From the NCBI RefSeq assembly GCF_902635505.1, contig NC_045426.1, positions 564,907,818 through 564,971,817 of the forward strand: a DNA stretch of 64,000 nucleotides, in the 5' to 3' direction. The stretch is from Sarcophilus harrisii. Taxonomy: Eukaryota; Chordata; Mammalia; Dasyuromorphia; Dasyuridae. Position numbers and translations under genes: made by a program. Below are positions 11,346 through 22,324 of this stretch, one piece after another. Numbering within the stretch: the stretch's first letter is position 1; each line of letters starts with the position of its first letter. The notes beneath the pieces are model-generated. The model made no database searches and was not told the DNA's origin. It worked only from the letters and a program-made list of their open reading frames with translations.

Positions 11346-12115
11346 TGACTATGTCAGTCAAAGATACACTTCTCTAATCAGTTACTTAGATCATTTCTCC
11401 ATACTTATATACACACATTTATTATACATATATATATGCAAAGAGTGTTATGTTCATATATCGCTGGGTGAATATTGGTAGATAGGTATCTAAGTATTTT
11501 ATAACTTCCATAGTTATTTTGAATAAAATTTCTTTTTCTAGAGCTAAGCCACACTGGACACAATCTAGAATGCTTCACAGATACTCTTTGCAGCTAATTT
11601 CTTGTAGCCAAAGACTGGTTTGTAATGATGGTTCAGGGTGATGGGCCAAGGTACTGCTATATTTAGACTTCTGGGGCTATTATGCATGGACTCTAAAATA
11701 GTTTTCTTGGTTTATATTCCTGTGGTGATGGACCTCAGACTTTGGGCTCCAAAGATGCCTAGGCCTGGCCACAGCTTTTGGCCTGCTCCAGCTTATCTAT
11801 CCCAGATTCTCTGCTGAGTTTTATGGCTCCTTCAGATTGCTGGTCGAAGTAAGGGAGTCTATAGGTGATTCTTCTTAATTGTTCTTAGAGTGATGCATTT
11901 CTAAGACACACTGGTAGATTTGAGAGGAATCTGAGCCCCTCTAAATCTTAAGATTGTCATTTTTTTCACATTCTTCTCCCACCTACATTGGGTATTTTAT
12001 TTGTTCCCGCATTTTTTTTTTTAATGTTTCAATTCATTCTTAATTCACAAAGTTATTTAGCATGCTAACCTTGGAGTGGAAGTGGTCTAGATTAAAAACA
12101 ATAAATTTATCCAAT
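11346..12115. other. Unassigned stretch
   Basis: No gene is seen. It contains a short ATATATATG-type microsatellite near 11425 and a moderately GC-rich part at 11640-11940 that may be an old L1 5' UTR remnant, but I cannot show this. Confidence 0.35.
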
Positions 12116-12171
12116 GGTCAGAAATATTCCTTAAGGATAAATCAGTGGGGAAAACAATGAACTATTTCCGG
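12116..12171 (+). repeat. 56-bp direct repeat, left copy
   Basis: GGTCAGAAATATTCC through ACTATTTCC recurs with few differences at 13142-13197. The core AGTGGGGAAAACAATG is identical in both. Family unknown. Confidence 0.6.
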
Positions 12172-12189
12172 AAATAAACTAACCTAAGG

Positions 12190-12360
12190 TGCAATGGAAA
12201 GGTAGAAGAAAATGAGCATTATTTTGGTGCCTACTATGCTAGGAACTATGCCCAGTATTTTACAAATATTATTATTTGATCTCATTTGGCAGAAAGATAA
12301 ATGAGAGGTCAAGGATCACTTATAATCAAATCTGAATTTTCCTCTACTCACAATATGAGC
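12190..12360 (-). repeat. Possible CORE-SINE/MIR remnant
   Basis: The pattern TGCCTACTATGCTAGGAAC, then TTTTACAAATATTATTA, then GATCTCATTTGGC matches the 3' core arrangement of mammalian SINEs. It is strongly decayed. Confidence 0.45.
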
Positions 12361-13072
12361 CCAAGATGTATAAACCCAGTCACAGAAAAGCAAAGCATAA
12401 AGGATTAAAACTGCACAATTTCTTCTACCCCTGGTATTAGATCCTGTTTGCTACAAGTGAATCACTAAAATCCCCATTGCACATATCACTGACAGAGACA
12501 GGAAGAACAATCATTCATTTGTAGACCTCTATCAGTTTTCAAAGTAGGTAACTTCTCAGTTTAAGAGTAGAATAAACCAAATTCTGCTTAAAATATTTTT
12601 AATCTCTTACTAAAGTGGTATCGTCCTCTTTCCTCCTAACAAAGAGTTGTGAACGGGCAGATCAATTCTTTGAGAATAAACTTGAAGGAGTTGCAAAGCA
12701 GCCTTTGTAGATAGTCCTTGTGGATCGGGAATGAAATGGATTAGAGGCAAGAGGGAAGAGGAGAGAAGTCAGACAATGCAACTGCTTCTCAGTTTCCTTG
12801 TATCATCGTCATCCTCTCACATGAAGAGATCAATTCTACAGGTCTGAGTTAGACCTCCAGCAGCCACTGGCAGGTGGCTCTTGTATCATAATAAAGAGTT
12901 AGTTCCATAGTAAATATTTAAAAATTCTTAACAAAGAAAAATAAGACTACAAAATAGCCCTAATTTAAACTATAAAGCAATATTGATTGGTATTAACTGA
13001 TAGTAATTAAAAAGTTTTGAGATACCAATCAATGGCACAGATTCAATTCAATTGAATTCTATAAATTGGAAT

Positions 13073-13105
<33 letters not shown>

Positions 13106-13141
13106 GGGGGGGGGGAGAAAAACAACTCTTGGTCAAAATTG
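12361..13141. other. Unassigned stretch with CA/G-run microsatellite
   Basis: No gene or clear repeat is recognised before the (CA)n tract at about 13073-13098, which is followed by a pure run of 15 G at 13101-13115. Confidence 0.5.
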
Positions 13142-13197
13142 ATCAGAAACATTCCCTAAGGATAAAACAGTGGGGAAAACAATGGGATATTTCCAGA
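13142..13197 (+). repeat. 56-bp direct repeat, right copy
   Basis: Second copy of the repeat at 12116-12171. It is followed by a CCTAAGGAATTTACAGTC stretch that looks like part of an unclassified dispersed repeat. Confidence 0.6.
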
Positions 13198-13383
13198 ATT
13201 GTTAGCCCTAAGGAATTTACAGTCTATTGGATTATGTAGCCATTGTACAGAAGCAAGCAAATGCCCAAAGACGTCAGGTGATGGGCTAGGGACTATTTGA
13301 CAAAAAATTAACAAACCTATGGAAAAAATGGCTTCAAGCCATTATCTTATAATGTATAGCAAGATAGCAATCTATTCAGAGTC

Positions 13384-13625
13384 TTTTTTTTTTTTTTAAA
13401 TTTAATAGCCTTTTATTTATAGGATATATGCATGGGTAACTTTACAGCATTAACAATTGCCAAACCTCTTGTTCCAATTTTTCACCTCTTACCCCCCCAC
13501 CCCCTCCCCTAGATGGCAGGATGACCAGTAGATGTTAAATATATTAAAATATAAATTAGATACACAATAAGTATACATGACCAAAACGTTATTTTGCTGT
13601 ACAAAAAGAATCAGACTATTCAGAG
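13384..13625 (-). mobile_element. L1 3' UTR fragment
   Basis: A T-run at 13384-13398 is followed by the reverse-complement L1 3' UTR signature ATATGCATGGGTAACTTTAC, then a CCCCTCCCCTAGATGGCAGG segment. The copy is short and severely 5'-truncated. The phrase CAGAGTCTT occurs on both sides, consistent with a target duplication. Confidence 0.85.
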
Positions 13626-13639
13626 TCTTCTGAATAGAT

Positions 13640-13925
13640 ATACAACATATCTCAAAGGTAATTTATTCTTTGCCCCTTTCTTTATGATGTCTAAGTGAGT
13701 TGTTTTGTTCTATGGAATTTTTTTCCATTTTGCCAATTTTATTTTTTAGAGAGCTATTTTCTTTTTCCAATTCACTAATTCTGGTTTTCAGGGATTTGAT
13801 ATCTTTAAATGAGTATGATGACTTATCCAGACCCTCATGCCAAGCTTCCCTTTCCTTTCCCCATTTTTCTTCTAGCTCTCTTGTAGGAGCCTTTTTAATT
13901 TCTTCAATGAGTAGTTAATCCAATA
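13640..13925 (-). mobile_element. L1 ORF1 fragment (coiled-coil part)
   Basis: Reading the minus strand gives ORF1-type coiled-coil sequence (ELEEKWGKERKAW, then EKENSSLKNKIGKMEKN). The same region appears in reverse orientation at 51198-51435 and forward at 32220-32400. Confidence 0.8.
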
Positions 13926-14244
13926 AAAATAAAAACACATGACTTTGAAAAAATAAAATAAAATCTAATTTAAGATTAAACATAGGTTTAGGATTAGTAA
14001 TGAGAATGATAGTTTTATATCCTCAAATCATCATTTTTTGCCCAACCCTAAAACTGTCTCTGAACCCTACTAGTAAGTCTAAGGGTGTACCTTTGATTCT
14101 CTTTATTAGTACTTACCTATCTTAATTTTATAATATTCCACTATTCATAAAAGAAGATCTGTGGAGCACTCAAACTTTTAAAAAAAACTGGAGAAATAAA
14201 TTAGGAAAATTTGTGAATAGAAGGAAATCTTACTCAAAATGGAA

Positions 14245-14420
14245 ATCCTTCTATTCTAGCTCTTGCTGCCTCCCTGAAGTCTGTGCCTGGCCTAACGCTG
14301 AGCAGACTGAAGGGGGCAGGGTGTAGTCACAGCCCTCAGAAAACTTGCAGGGAGAACTTTACCCAGTGTGAACATCTTTACTCTGGCAGCAAATCAGTAG
14401 ATCAGCAGAGAAGCTATGTG
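14245..14420 (+). mobile_element. L1 5' UTR fragment
   Basis: GCAGGGAGAACTTTACC, then ATCAGCAGAGAAGCTAT, matches the reverse complement of the L1 5' UTR at 51845-51930. No ORF1 follows. Confidence 0.65.
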
Positions 14421-14559
14421 ATCTTAGGTCACTTACCTTCTCAAGTGAATTAAGGCCAAAGGATGTCAATACCAACCAACTTCACAATGTTTGCTAAGAC
14501 AACCACTTCAACAGTATTGTCCAAAAAGTCATGAAGAGTCAGATGTGATTGAATGATTG

Positions 14560-14625
14560 AATAACATCTATACATACATACATGTGTGTATGTGTATATA
14601 TACATACACACATGTATGTTGAGAT
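14560..14625. repeat. Alternating TG/CA/TA microsatellite
   Basis: The ACATACATACATG to GTGTATATATACATACACACA tract is alternating purine-pyrimidine with internal dyad symmetry. No other role is visible. Confidence 0.8.
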
Positions 14626-14813
14626 GCTTTGATATAGGCAAAAACAAAGATAATCTTTTGTTCCCAATTATTAACATCAAAAATATTACAAAGCAAAGAA
14701 ATATCCATTTGATCCAAATGGAGCAAATCAAGTAGATTACAAATGTCTATTGCTTAGCTTATATTGTATAAATGGATAGTTTGTATACTGAGTTATTCTA
14801 ATGAGACATCTAC

Positions 14814-15167
14814 TGTAGAGCTTTCTTTTCAGCAGATTAATCACCACAAGAATAACCAGGTGGTAAAAGTCCAAATCCTTTATTATTTCTTTCAAAGTAT
14901 TATCTCCTTGCCTGGGCCTTCAGTAGCTTTCTTGGAGGCCTTCTGGAGTCTTAATTTCAGTGAAGAAGCAAAGGAGGAGAGCCTGCCACCAAGGTGGTGT
15001 GAGATGGAGTGAATGAACCTCCTCTAGGAGATTCACACCTATAATAATGGAGCATATATTAAGTACTAAATACATGTACTGAACTAGAGAACTATTAAGC
15101 ACCAGGCTAAATTAGATAACCATTGTATTTATCAGTTCCACTGACTTGACACCTTGTAAGAATCCTT
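14814..15167 (-). repeat. Solo LTR fossil (same family as 27148-27679)
   Basis: Read on the minus strand it starts near GGATTCTTACAAGGTGTCA and carries an AATAAAGG polyadenylation segment, followed by CTTTTACCACCTGG. The solo LTR at 27148-27679 has the same start and a matching 3' portion. It is an old fossil without internal sequence. The family is probably ERVL-like or another marsupial LTR group. Confidence 0.65.
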
Positions 15168-15695
15168 GTTTTAAGTTCAGAGTTCTGACCTATCATAGTC
15201 AGATCCCAATATCAATTTTGCATTTTAAAGATGTAATTGGTTCTAGCACCAATCTCTTAGTTTTACACCTTATGGTATCTAATTTTTATATTCGGGCTGA
15301 TACAGAAAACTCACTTCTAGGTTCTTTAATGCATCTTGTAATTTAGGCTTATGTGAAACACAGTAAGAATGAATCTTCCTGATTATGAAACATTGTGTAC
15401 TAGACACCAAAAAAGGATTGACTTAGAGGTAACATATTTTATGAACTATTTTTTTTTTAACATTTTGCACAAATTTAATTGTCCCAAAGGAGTTACAAAT
15501 TTCTAATACCATTTTAATCTGTAAGAAAAGCGATAAGAATTTTCCTTCTATCTGGAGACACATAGGTAAAACCATGGTTGAGACTTATGCCTCAGTTTTA
15601 TCAAAAAGTTTAGGAGACTAGAATACTAGTAATGAATGATATCGAAGCTCTTCTGACCCCTAACCTCCTAATACAATCAATGCTGATATTGCTAT
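15168..15695. other. Unassigned stretch
   Basis: AT-rich sequence with no gene and no recognised repeat. Confidence 0.4.
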
Positions 15696-16536
15696 TATGC
15701 ATTTCTCACTGCAGTCTCTTCATTTTTGAACAATTGGAACTGGTTTAAGTGCTCTCATTGTTGAAGAGAGCCATTTTCATCAGAATTGATCAGCATATAT
15801 TATTGTTGTTGAAGTGTATAATGATCTCCTGGTTCTGCTCATTTCATTTAGCATCAGTTCATACAAATCTCTTCAGGCTTCTCTGAAATCATCCTGCTGG
15901 TCGTTTCTTACAGAACAAGAATATTCCATAACATTTATATACCATAATTTATTCAGCCATTCTCCAATTAATGGGCATCCATTCAGTTTCCAGTTTCTAG
16001 CCACTACAGACAGGGCTGCCACAAACATTTTTGCACATACAGGTCACTTTCCCTCCTTTAAGATCTCTTTGGGATAAAAGCCCTGTAGTAACACTGCGGA
16101 TCAAAGGGTATGCACAGTTTGATAATTTTTTGAGCATAGTTCCAAATTGCTCTCCACAATGGTTGGATCTGTTCACAGTTCTATTAACAATGTATCAGTG
16201 TCCAGTTTTTCCACATTGCTCCAATATTCGTCATTATCTTTTCCTGTCATCTTAGCCAATCTGACAGGTGTGTAGTGGTATCTCAGAGTTGTGTTAATTA
16301 GCATTTCCCTAATCAATAATGATTTGGAGCACCTTTTCATATGATGAGCAATAGTTTCAATTTCTTCATTTGAAAATTGTTCATATCCTTTGACCATTTA
16401 TCAATTGGAGAATGGCTTGATTTCTTATAAAGTTGAGTCAGTTCTCTCTATATTTTGGAAATGAAGCATTTATCAGAACCTTTGAATATAAAAATGTTTT
16501 CCCAGTTTATTGCTTCCCTTCTATTCTTGTCTGCAT
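15696..16536 (-). mobile_element. L1 3' end fragment
   Basis: Reverse-complement L1: the 3' UTR region from about 15700, then the C-terminal ORF2 tail up to 16536. The motifs GTATAATGATCTCCTGGTTC and GGGCATCCATTCAGTTTCC are typical. It ends where a long pyrimidine tract begins. Confidence 0.9.
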
Positions 16537-16770
16537 TAGGTGTCTCCGTCTCCATCTCCCTCTCCTCATACCTCTCCCCCTCCCTCTCCCCTTCCGTGTG
16601 TGTCTCTGCTTCTCTCTCTGCACCTGTCTGCCTGTCTCCCCTCCTCCCCTGCCCTCCCTCTCCCTCCCTCCTCCTATCCTCCCCCTCTTCTCCCTCCCTT
16701 TCCCTCTCCTTCTCCCTCTTCCCCCTCCTTCCCCCAATCCTCCCTATACCTTCCCCTCTCCCCCTATCAC
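16537..16770. repeat. 230-bp polypyrimidine (C/T) tract
   Basis: The plus strand is nearly pure C and T (TCTCCCTCTCC, CCCTCCCC and similar). Several frames are open on both strands only because of this composition. Such tracts can form triplex structures. Confidence 0.9.
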
Positions 16771-17269
16771 ACAAAGACTCAGGTTCCTTCTTAAGAGAAG
16801 CCTAGTAATAGTGAAGATGAAGATAGTTATTATCAGTAACTGTACCCTTAAATGCTTTCTAACCTCAATGTTGCTAAGCAAACACAAATGAAAACAAAAA
16901 ATAAATGAATCAGTCAGTGTATGAAGGAACTATGTGAAAGTTGGGTTCAAGGAGAAATTTTAACATTCTCGGACAAACTCTCTCTCTCCTCCTATCTGGG
17001 TAGGTGGCTTACTGTTCCTGCAGATCAGCTCTCATTTCTCTCAAGCATTTCTGCTGCCCAAACTTCCAGGCCACCCACCAGGCCAATGAGGAAATTTAAG
17101 TGAGGATTTGTACCAGGTCAGAATAACATGAATAACTGCAGATCGAGTGCAAATTAAGCAAAGTAAGGCAAGAATGCCTGGGAAAAGACAGCTTGGAATA
17201 TGCTATGCAAGCTATGCAAAGGCCAGGCAGGTGTGATTGCATCGCCAAGCAGGTTTGGTTCCCTAAGAG
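16771..17269. other. Unassigned stretch
   Basis: No gene seen. Short frames have no recognisable family. Confidence 0.4.
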
Positions 17270-18920
17270 GTCCAATAAGTAGGAGGAAAATGAGGCCTCA
17301 GGGGTTGTGAATTTTCTAAGTCACACAGGTGACAACTCAGATGAACTTGGACACCATAACATTAAAGCCAGCATTTTTTGGCCTGTACTATATGGTCCTC
17401 TTGGCTCTCAATGATCCTGGGTAAATCCTTTAACTTTCAGGATTCCCAATCCAAGATCAGAAGCAAGTGCTATTGGAGGGCATTTCCTTACTGGTCATTA
17501 TCTCCCAGTTCATGTTCAGATAGAAAACTATGTGATAGGCATTGGAGATGGATAAAAAGATAAAGGCATAAGTCCTGCCCTCATGGAACGTTTAATTAAA
17601 GGGCGAGTGGAATGCATGGAGATATGGCATTCAATAGACTGGCAAAACTATTTCATAACTACAGTGCAGAACCAAATTAGAGCATGAAACATACACAAAA
17701 GGCATTTGAAATAATGGAAAAGAAGTATCTGAAATTCTGAAACAGAATGAAGTTCTACTCTTACTTCACACATTTATTAGTTGTTTGAAACTGGGCAAGT
17801 CACTTAACTTCTGCATGCCTCAGATTGCCATTTATTCCCATTTTATAAATGAGCAATGACAGAGCCTCCCTCCCAGGATCATTGAGAGGATAAAATGGTC
17901 TATTGGGGTTTTTTTATATTTTTAAAATACAATAACATGTTTATGAAACAAAAATAGTTTCCCCCCAAATATTGTTTTCATTATAAATTGAGAAGCAATT
18001 TAAAAAATTTGCTATTTCCTCTTTTGAAAATTATAACTTTTTATTGACAGAACCCATGCCTGAGTAATTATTTTACAACATTATCCCTTGCACTCACTTC
18101 TGTTCCAACTTTTCCCCTCCCTCCCTCCACCCCCTTGCCTAGATGGCAGGCAGTCTTATACATGTTAAATATGTTATAGTATATCCTAGATACAATATAT
18201 GTGTACAGAACCATACAGTTCTCTTTATTGCACAGGAAGAATTGGATTCAGAAGGTAAAAATAACCTGGGAAGAAAAACAAAAATGCAAACAGTTTACAC
18301 TCATTTCCCAGTGCTCCTTCTCTGGGTGTAGCCGATTCTGTCCATTATTGATCAATTGGAACTGAATTAGATCTTCTCTTTGTCGAAGATATCCACTTCC
18401 ATCAGAATACATCCTCATACAGTATTGTTTTTGAAGTATATAATGATCTTCTGGTTCTTCTCATTTTACAGGATCAGTTCATGTAAGTCTCTCCAAGCCT
18501 CTCTGTATTCATCCTGCTGGTCACTTCTTACAGAACAATATTATTCCATAACATTCATATACCACAATTTACCCCGCCATTCTTCAATCGATGCGCATCC
18601 AAAATGGTCTATTTGTAAAGTGCTTTGCAAACCTTAAAGCACCATACAAAGTTATTATTGTTGTTGTTTTTAGTAGCATCATAATACAACTCTTGCACTT
18701 TTACCACCCTGATGAGAACAAAAATCCTTCTAGAAGACTGAACTCTCACTAGGTTCTCTCTTCCCTTGGACAAAAAAGAGATGTTTGTTTTTTCAGGGAT
18801 GGAAAGCTCCAGCCCAGTGAGCTCATGTGGTGCATTCCACATCTAAGTTTCGTTCATATTTGTGGCAGGGTCCAGGAGTAGCCAGCCGTCCTTCCACAGA
18901 AGGTACGTCCAGCCCTGTAT
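17270..18920 (-). repeat. 3' flank of SAP30BP retrogene, second arm of inverted duplication
   Basis: On the minus strand this continues downstream of the SAP30BP-like stop codon and matches 2522-3445. It contains the same SINE (about 17765-17904 plus 18601-18680), split by an L1 absent from the other arm. The part nearest the gene probably represents the ancestral 3' UTR. Confidence 0.85.
17905..18600 (-). mobile_element. L1 3' end insertion with possible 3' transduction
   Basis: Flanked by a 13-bp target duplication, AAAATGGTCTATT, at 17892-17904 and 18601-18613. The L1 tail (AATAAAAAGTTATAATTTT on the minus strand) ends near 18025. About 120 bp of non-L1 sequence then continues to an A-rich end at the left border. 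The other duplication arm lacks the insertion, so it is younger than the duplication. Confidence 0.9.
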
Positions 18921-19841
18921 CTAACATTGCCTGGCTTTCTTCACAACGATGCCCTCAGCCGAGATGACCGTGGTTTTGGAGCCACTAGCTCTGGCTGTCA
19001 CTGTGACAACAGCTGGCAAGGGAGTTGTTGGGGTAAGGACGGTAGGCTGGGCTGTCTTGGTCCCTGGGATAGCACAATCCCACTTGCTCTTTCTCTTCTG
19101 AGCAGCTGGAGCTCCGGTGCTGGCTGTGATTGGGGCATTGCTTGTGGTGCCCTTCTTGGGGCCTCTCTCAAACCCAATTTTCGTTCTCTCCTTCTTGCCT
19201 TTTTCCAATTTGTCCATCTCAATCTTCTGGGCTTTAGCTAGTGCCTCATAGTAGGAATCCTCAGACCATCCAGAGGGATCAAAAATATCCTTGGGATAAT
19301 TGGTGCCAAATTCATCAATTGAGTAGTACTGGACAAGCTTCTCATAGATACAGGGATTCCGAAATTCCTTCTTCCTCTGAATGAGGTAATTCATATCCAT
19401 CCTTTCCTTTATTTTCCGCTCATATAGTTTTTCTATCTTGTCCTGGAGTTGGCTTGAGCACTTGCCAGGTGGACCTGGGGGGATCTTAATTTCTTCGGGA
19501 GACATGCTCCTGAGGCTCTCCAGGAAAGACGTAAACAGCTCCTGGGGATCTCTCTTTTCCAGGTCTGAAAACTCCTTTGGAGCATCAGCCCGCGGCTTTT
19601 TGATCTTCGAATCGGCACCTTCTGAGTGTCCGATGTTTTCTTCATCCCCTTCTTGGTAACCATCTTGATCTCCCTCGAGTCGAGAAAAATCATCTGCATC
19701 GGCTTCGGACACCAAGCCCCCCTTTTCCTCCGCTCCCGTCACCCTTCCAGCCGCTTCCACTCCAGCCTCGCTGTCTGACTGGGACTCTGAATCCTCCCGG
19801 TAATCCACCGGCCAAGACGGAACGTTCTTCTGGCCAGACAT
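18921..19841 (-). CDS. SAP30BP: SAP30BP-like retrogene, open (306 aa)
   Basis: Intronless full-length copy of SAP30BP (HCNGP), a nuclear protein that binds SAP30 and takes part in transcriptional repression and pre-mRNA splicing; human SAP30BP is 308 aa as I recall. Start chosen at the ATG at 19841 (MSGQKNVPSW), which corresponds to the family start; an in-frame extension further upstream begins only at GTG. Residues 1-95 are acidic and Ser-rich. About 97-125 hold the RDPQEL and SPEEIKIPP motifs. About 135-225 form the HCNGP core (YERKIKERMDMNYLIQRKKE, WSEDSYYEALAKAQKIEMDK). 230-306 is Thr/Ala-rich with KRKSKWD and a Val/Thr-rich end, finishing KKARQC, one Cys longer than the usual tail. No stop or frameshift despite substantial divergence. 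A GC-rich unit and a 1.35-kb element shared with the WBP11 retrogene lie upstream. Expression is unproven. Confidence 0.85.
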   Translation of the reverse strand: MSGQKNVPSWPVDYREDSESQSDSEAGVEAAGRVTGAEEKGGLVSEADADDFSRLEGDQDGYQEGDEENIGHSEGADSKIKKPRADAPKEFSDLEKRDPQELFTSFLESLRSMSPEEIKIPPGPPGKCSSQLQDKIEKLYERKIKERMDMNYLIQRKKEFRNPCIYEKLVQYYSIDEFGTNYPKDIFDPSGWSEDSYYEALAKAQKIEMDKLEKGKKERTKIGFERGPKKGTTSNAPITASTGAPAAQKRKSKWDCAIPGTKTAQPTVLTPTTPLPAVVTVTARASGSKTTVISAEGIVVKKARQC

Positions 19842-20095
19842 CTTCCTTCCTTCTTTACCGCCTCGAGCCTGTGCTTTCCCGAAGGACGCTGGGGCACTGC
19901 TCACTGCTGAAGGAGTGCGAGCGAGTCTCTGGCAGGGAGTTAGCCGTCACCCTCGCTTTCTTACTTTCTGCCTTCCTCCCAGTGCCCGGGCTCCCAAAGG
20001 ACGCTGGGACGCTCCTTCCTTCTGCTCCCTGCCTGCGCCCTATGGAGAAATTAAACCACCCTCGAGTCCTTCCTTCCCGCCTCACTGATCTTTTT
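19842..20095 (-). promoter_or_regulatory. GC-rich 5' unit of SAP30BP retrogene
   Basis: One diverged copy of the left-edge tandem unit lies directly before the start codon (GGCAGAAAGTAAGAAAGCGAGG and a CCTTCGGGAAAGCACAGG end). It probably supplies the 5' UTR and proximal promoter. The single unit here contrasts with about five in front of copy A. Confidence 0.65.
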
Positions 20096-20164
20096 TTTCT
20101 TTGCGTCCCTCTTCCCAGCCTTGTTCTTTAAAAAGCTTTTTTAATGGTTCCCTTATTCTCCGAA

Positions 20165-21500
20165 TGAAACAGAGAAAGTGTGATCACTAAAGGCTAGATG
20201 GTCAGACTGTGAAACATCCACCTTTCTGCTGCTCTTTGGAGCCAGTGAGGGCTGCAGGCCTGCCTTAGCAGCTGGAAAGCCCTAGTTGGTCTCTTCTGAG
20301 GGAGATAGAAGACCTTCCCCTTAGCCTGTTGCTCTGAGCCTTGGCTGCTCCCCAGCCTCTGGAGATGCACCTCTTCCCTCAAGTCACTTCCCTTTCAGAG
20401 GCACCTGGCAGACTTCACAAAGCTCATCAAGCTCCTGCACCCAGAGAGCCAGGTTAGGATCTGGAGAAACTTCCCGACACTTGGTATTTAGAGCTCCCAT
20501 GGTGAGTTAACAAGTTTAAAGGAGGTAATTTTAATATGATTTTCTGTTTCTTGATTGTGAGTTTACACCTTGGGATGTGGAATCAAGTAAAGGGTTCTCT
20601 CAATTTAAAAAAGTTTTCCCCCTTTGGGTAGAGTTTTACAACGACTTTAAGGAATGAAGTTAATTAAGTTAATGCTACTTGGGGAAAAAAAGTTTTGTTT
20701 TTATTTGTTTGTTTTTTTTTTTTTTGGGGGGGGGGGGAAACACTAGATGGCATTCCAAAGATAGTTTGTACATAAAGTTTAAATTACATCTTGAGGATCA
20801 TCTTTGCTTCTCACTTCTCCCCAGTATATCTCACACCAGGGCGATGTGTTTAAAGCTCCAAAACCTATGTGGGTTCTTTGGAATTTGTTTTTAAAGAAAA
20901 TTTGGTCCAGTACTTCAAATACTATCACTTTAGGATTTCACTAATTTCATTTCAAAATGTATTGTGTACCATTGTAAAATCTAGTCTTACAAGTAATGCA
21001 AGTGAAAATTGTGAGAGAAATACAGCTGTCTTGATCTGTAAATTATTAGGTGTTAACTCTCCAGATTCGAAAAGGAAAGAAAGGAAGGTGAGTAGGACTT
21101 TTAATTTGTAAAAACCTGTTTCTATTAAGTAGGACGTCATGCCTGATTTTGGTAAGATGTTAACACACTGGAGTTATTTTTGGAAGGCATATTTTTATTC
21201 CCGAGTCTTCAGGGAATTGCATTTTAGGTAGTCTCATTTGCATAAAGCAGGTGCTAATAAGCTCCATCCCAAAGGGAACTTGTTCTTTTTGCTGAGAGAG
21301 AAACTTATTAGATTCATTTCCAAATCTGTAAAGTCATAATCAAAAGAAAATCTCTTTCCACTAAAAATTACCCCTTTCAGGATCTCACCCTGCTTTTTCA
21401 TTTACCCTCATCTATCAAATTTTGGTCCAATCCTAAAAGAGAAATCATAAACCAAAAAAGCATGTAGAAATCCAAATTGAGATGTAAAAGCTCTGTTGGA
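20165..21500 (-). promoter_or_regulatory. Shared upstream element, copy 1 (SAP30BP side)
   Basis: On the minus strand this runs from about 21500 to 20165 and matches the sequence upstream of the WBP11 retrogene along its length. Examples are AGTCATAATCAAAAG, TAAAGTTTAAATTACA and CTCTCTGGGTGCAGGAGCT. It ends with CATCTAGCCTTTAGTGAT in both copies, after which the two loci differ. A short frame starting at 20500 in a good initiation context (CACCATGGGA) gives MGALNTKCREVSPDP and stops after 38 codons. A promoter role is inferred from position. Confidence 0.65.
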
Positions 21501-22320
21501 AAATGTGCTCCCCAGAACTACATGGTGTCCTCTAGGTTTGATCATGAGTGTAGCATGTCATCCAATGGACAGGCCTATAAATACTTCAAGGTAAGTGGGA
21601 AAGTGACCCTTACTCAAAATTAAAATCAGATTCTCACAGTAAAAAACAAAAGGATTTATTATGATCTCTCCAGATAGGGCAACTCCCAACAGACAAGGTA
21701 TTAGTAGAACAGTACAAAATGCCAACTGCAAGACACATGAGTACACAGATCCTAAGCAGGACACCACCACTCCTTCTGACCTTTTCTCCCCTTGCCTCGG
21801 AAGAGTTCCAATTTACTCAGAAACTAAATATTGACCCCAGGACACACTTTACCTATTAGGTATTAAAATGCTAATGAAAATGTGTGAGGAGCCAGAACAG
21901 GAAGGAAATGTTTGTTCTTCTGAGATAACTGAAGACCTGCAGCTTTTAGCTACTGCACAGCCCCAAGTCACAATTAGGCCACATACTTATGAAGGGTCTT
22001 CACTCAGTTTATCCCATTTAATCCCTCCTTTTTCTTTATTAACCTTTGAAGACCTCTCCTCTCATACCATTCTTGATACATTTCCTCCAGAGGAACTGCT
22101 GGAACGGGAACTTTGGGAGGGGCTAGAACTTCCTGACCAGCAAGATGCCCCAGATGCTGGAAGCACTGCGAGAGCCAGTGCTAGTAGTACAGGAGCCAGA
22201 GCTGGAGGTGGAAGTGGAGCTAGATCTGGAGATACTGCTACCACTGGAGGCACTGCACCTCTTACCAACTTTGTTTCTTCCACAGCCCTTTTCACTTGAC
22301 ATTTTGATGACCCCTTTTCT
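21501..22320. other. Unassigned block with open frame 21868-22299, possible LTR-derived part
   Basis: Beyond the end of the shared element. The minus strand carries an AATAAATCC signal near 21657 followed by a TCTGATTTTAATTTTGAG stretch that resembles LTR U5 sequence in this window, so part may be an LTR fossil. A plus-strand frame at 21868-22299 (143 codons) has a Leu/Glu-rich middle (PPEELLERELWEGLELPD) and an Ala/Ser/Gly/Thr-rich end. I recognise no family. Confidence 0.35.
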
Positions 22321-22324
22321 CTTT

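Noticed and set aside
16448-16805. Long Ser/Pro and Arg/Glu/Gly-rich frames
   Set aside because: They lie in the polypyrimidine tract and are open on both strands for compositional reasons.
19842-19904. N-terminal extension of the SAP30BP-like protein
   Set aside because: The extension starts at GTG and runs through the 5' unit. The ATG at 19841 matches the family start.
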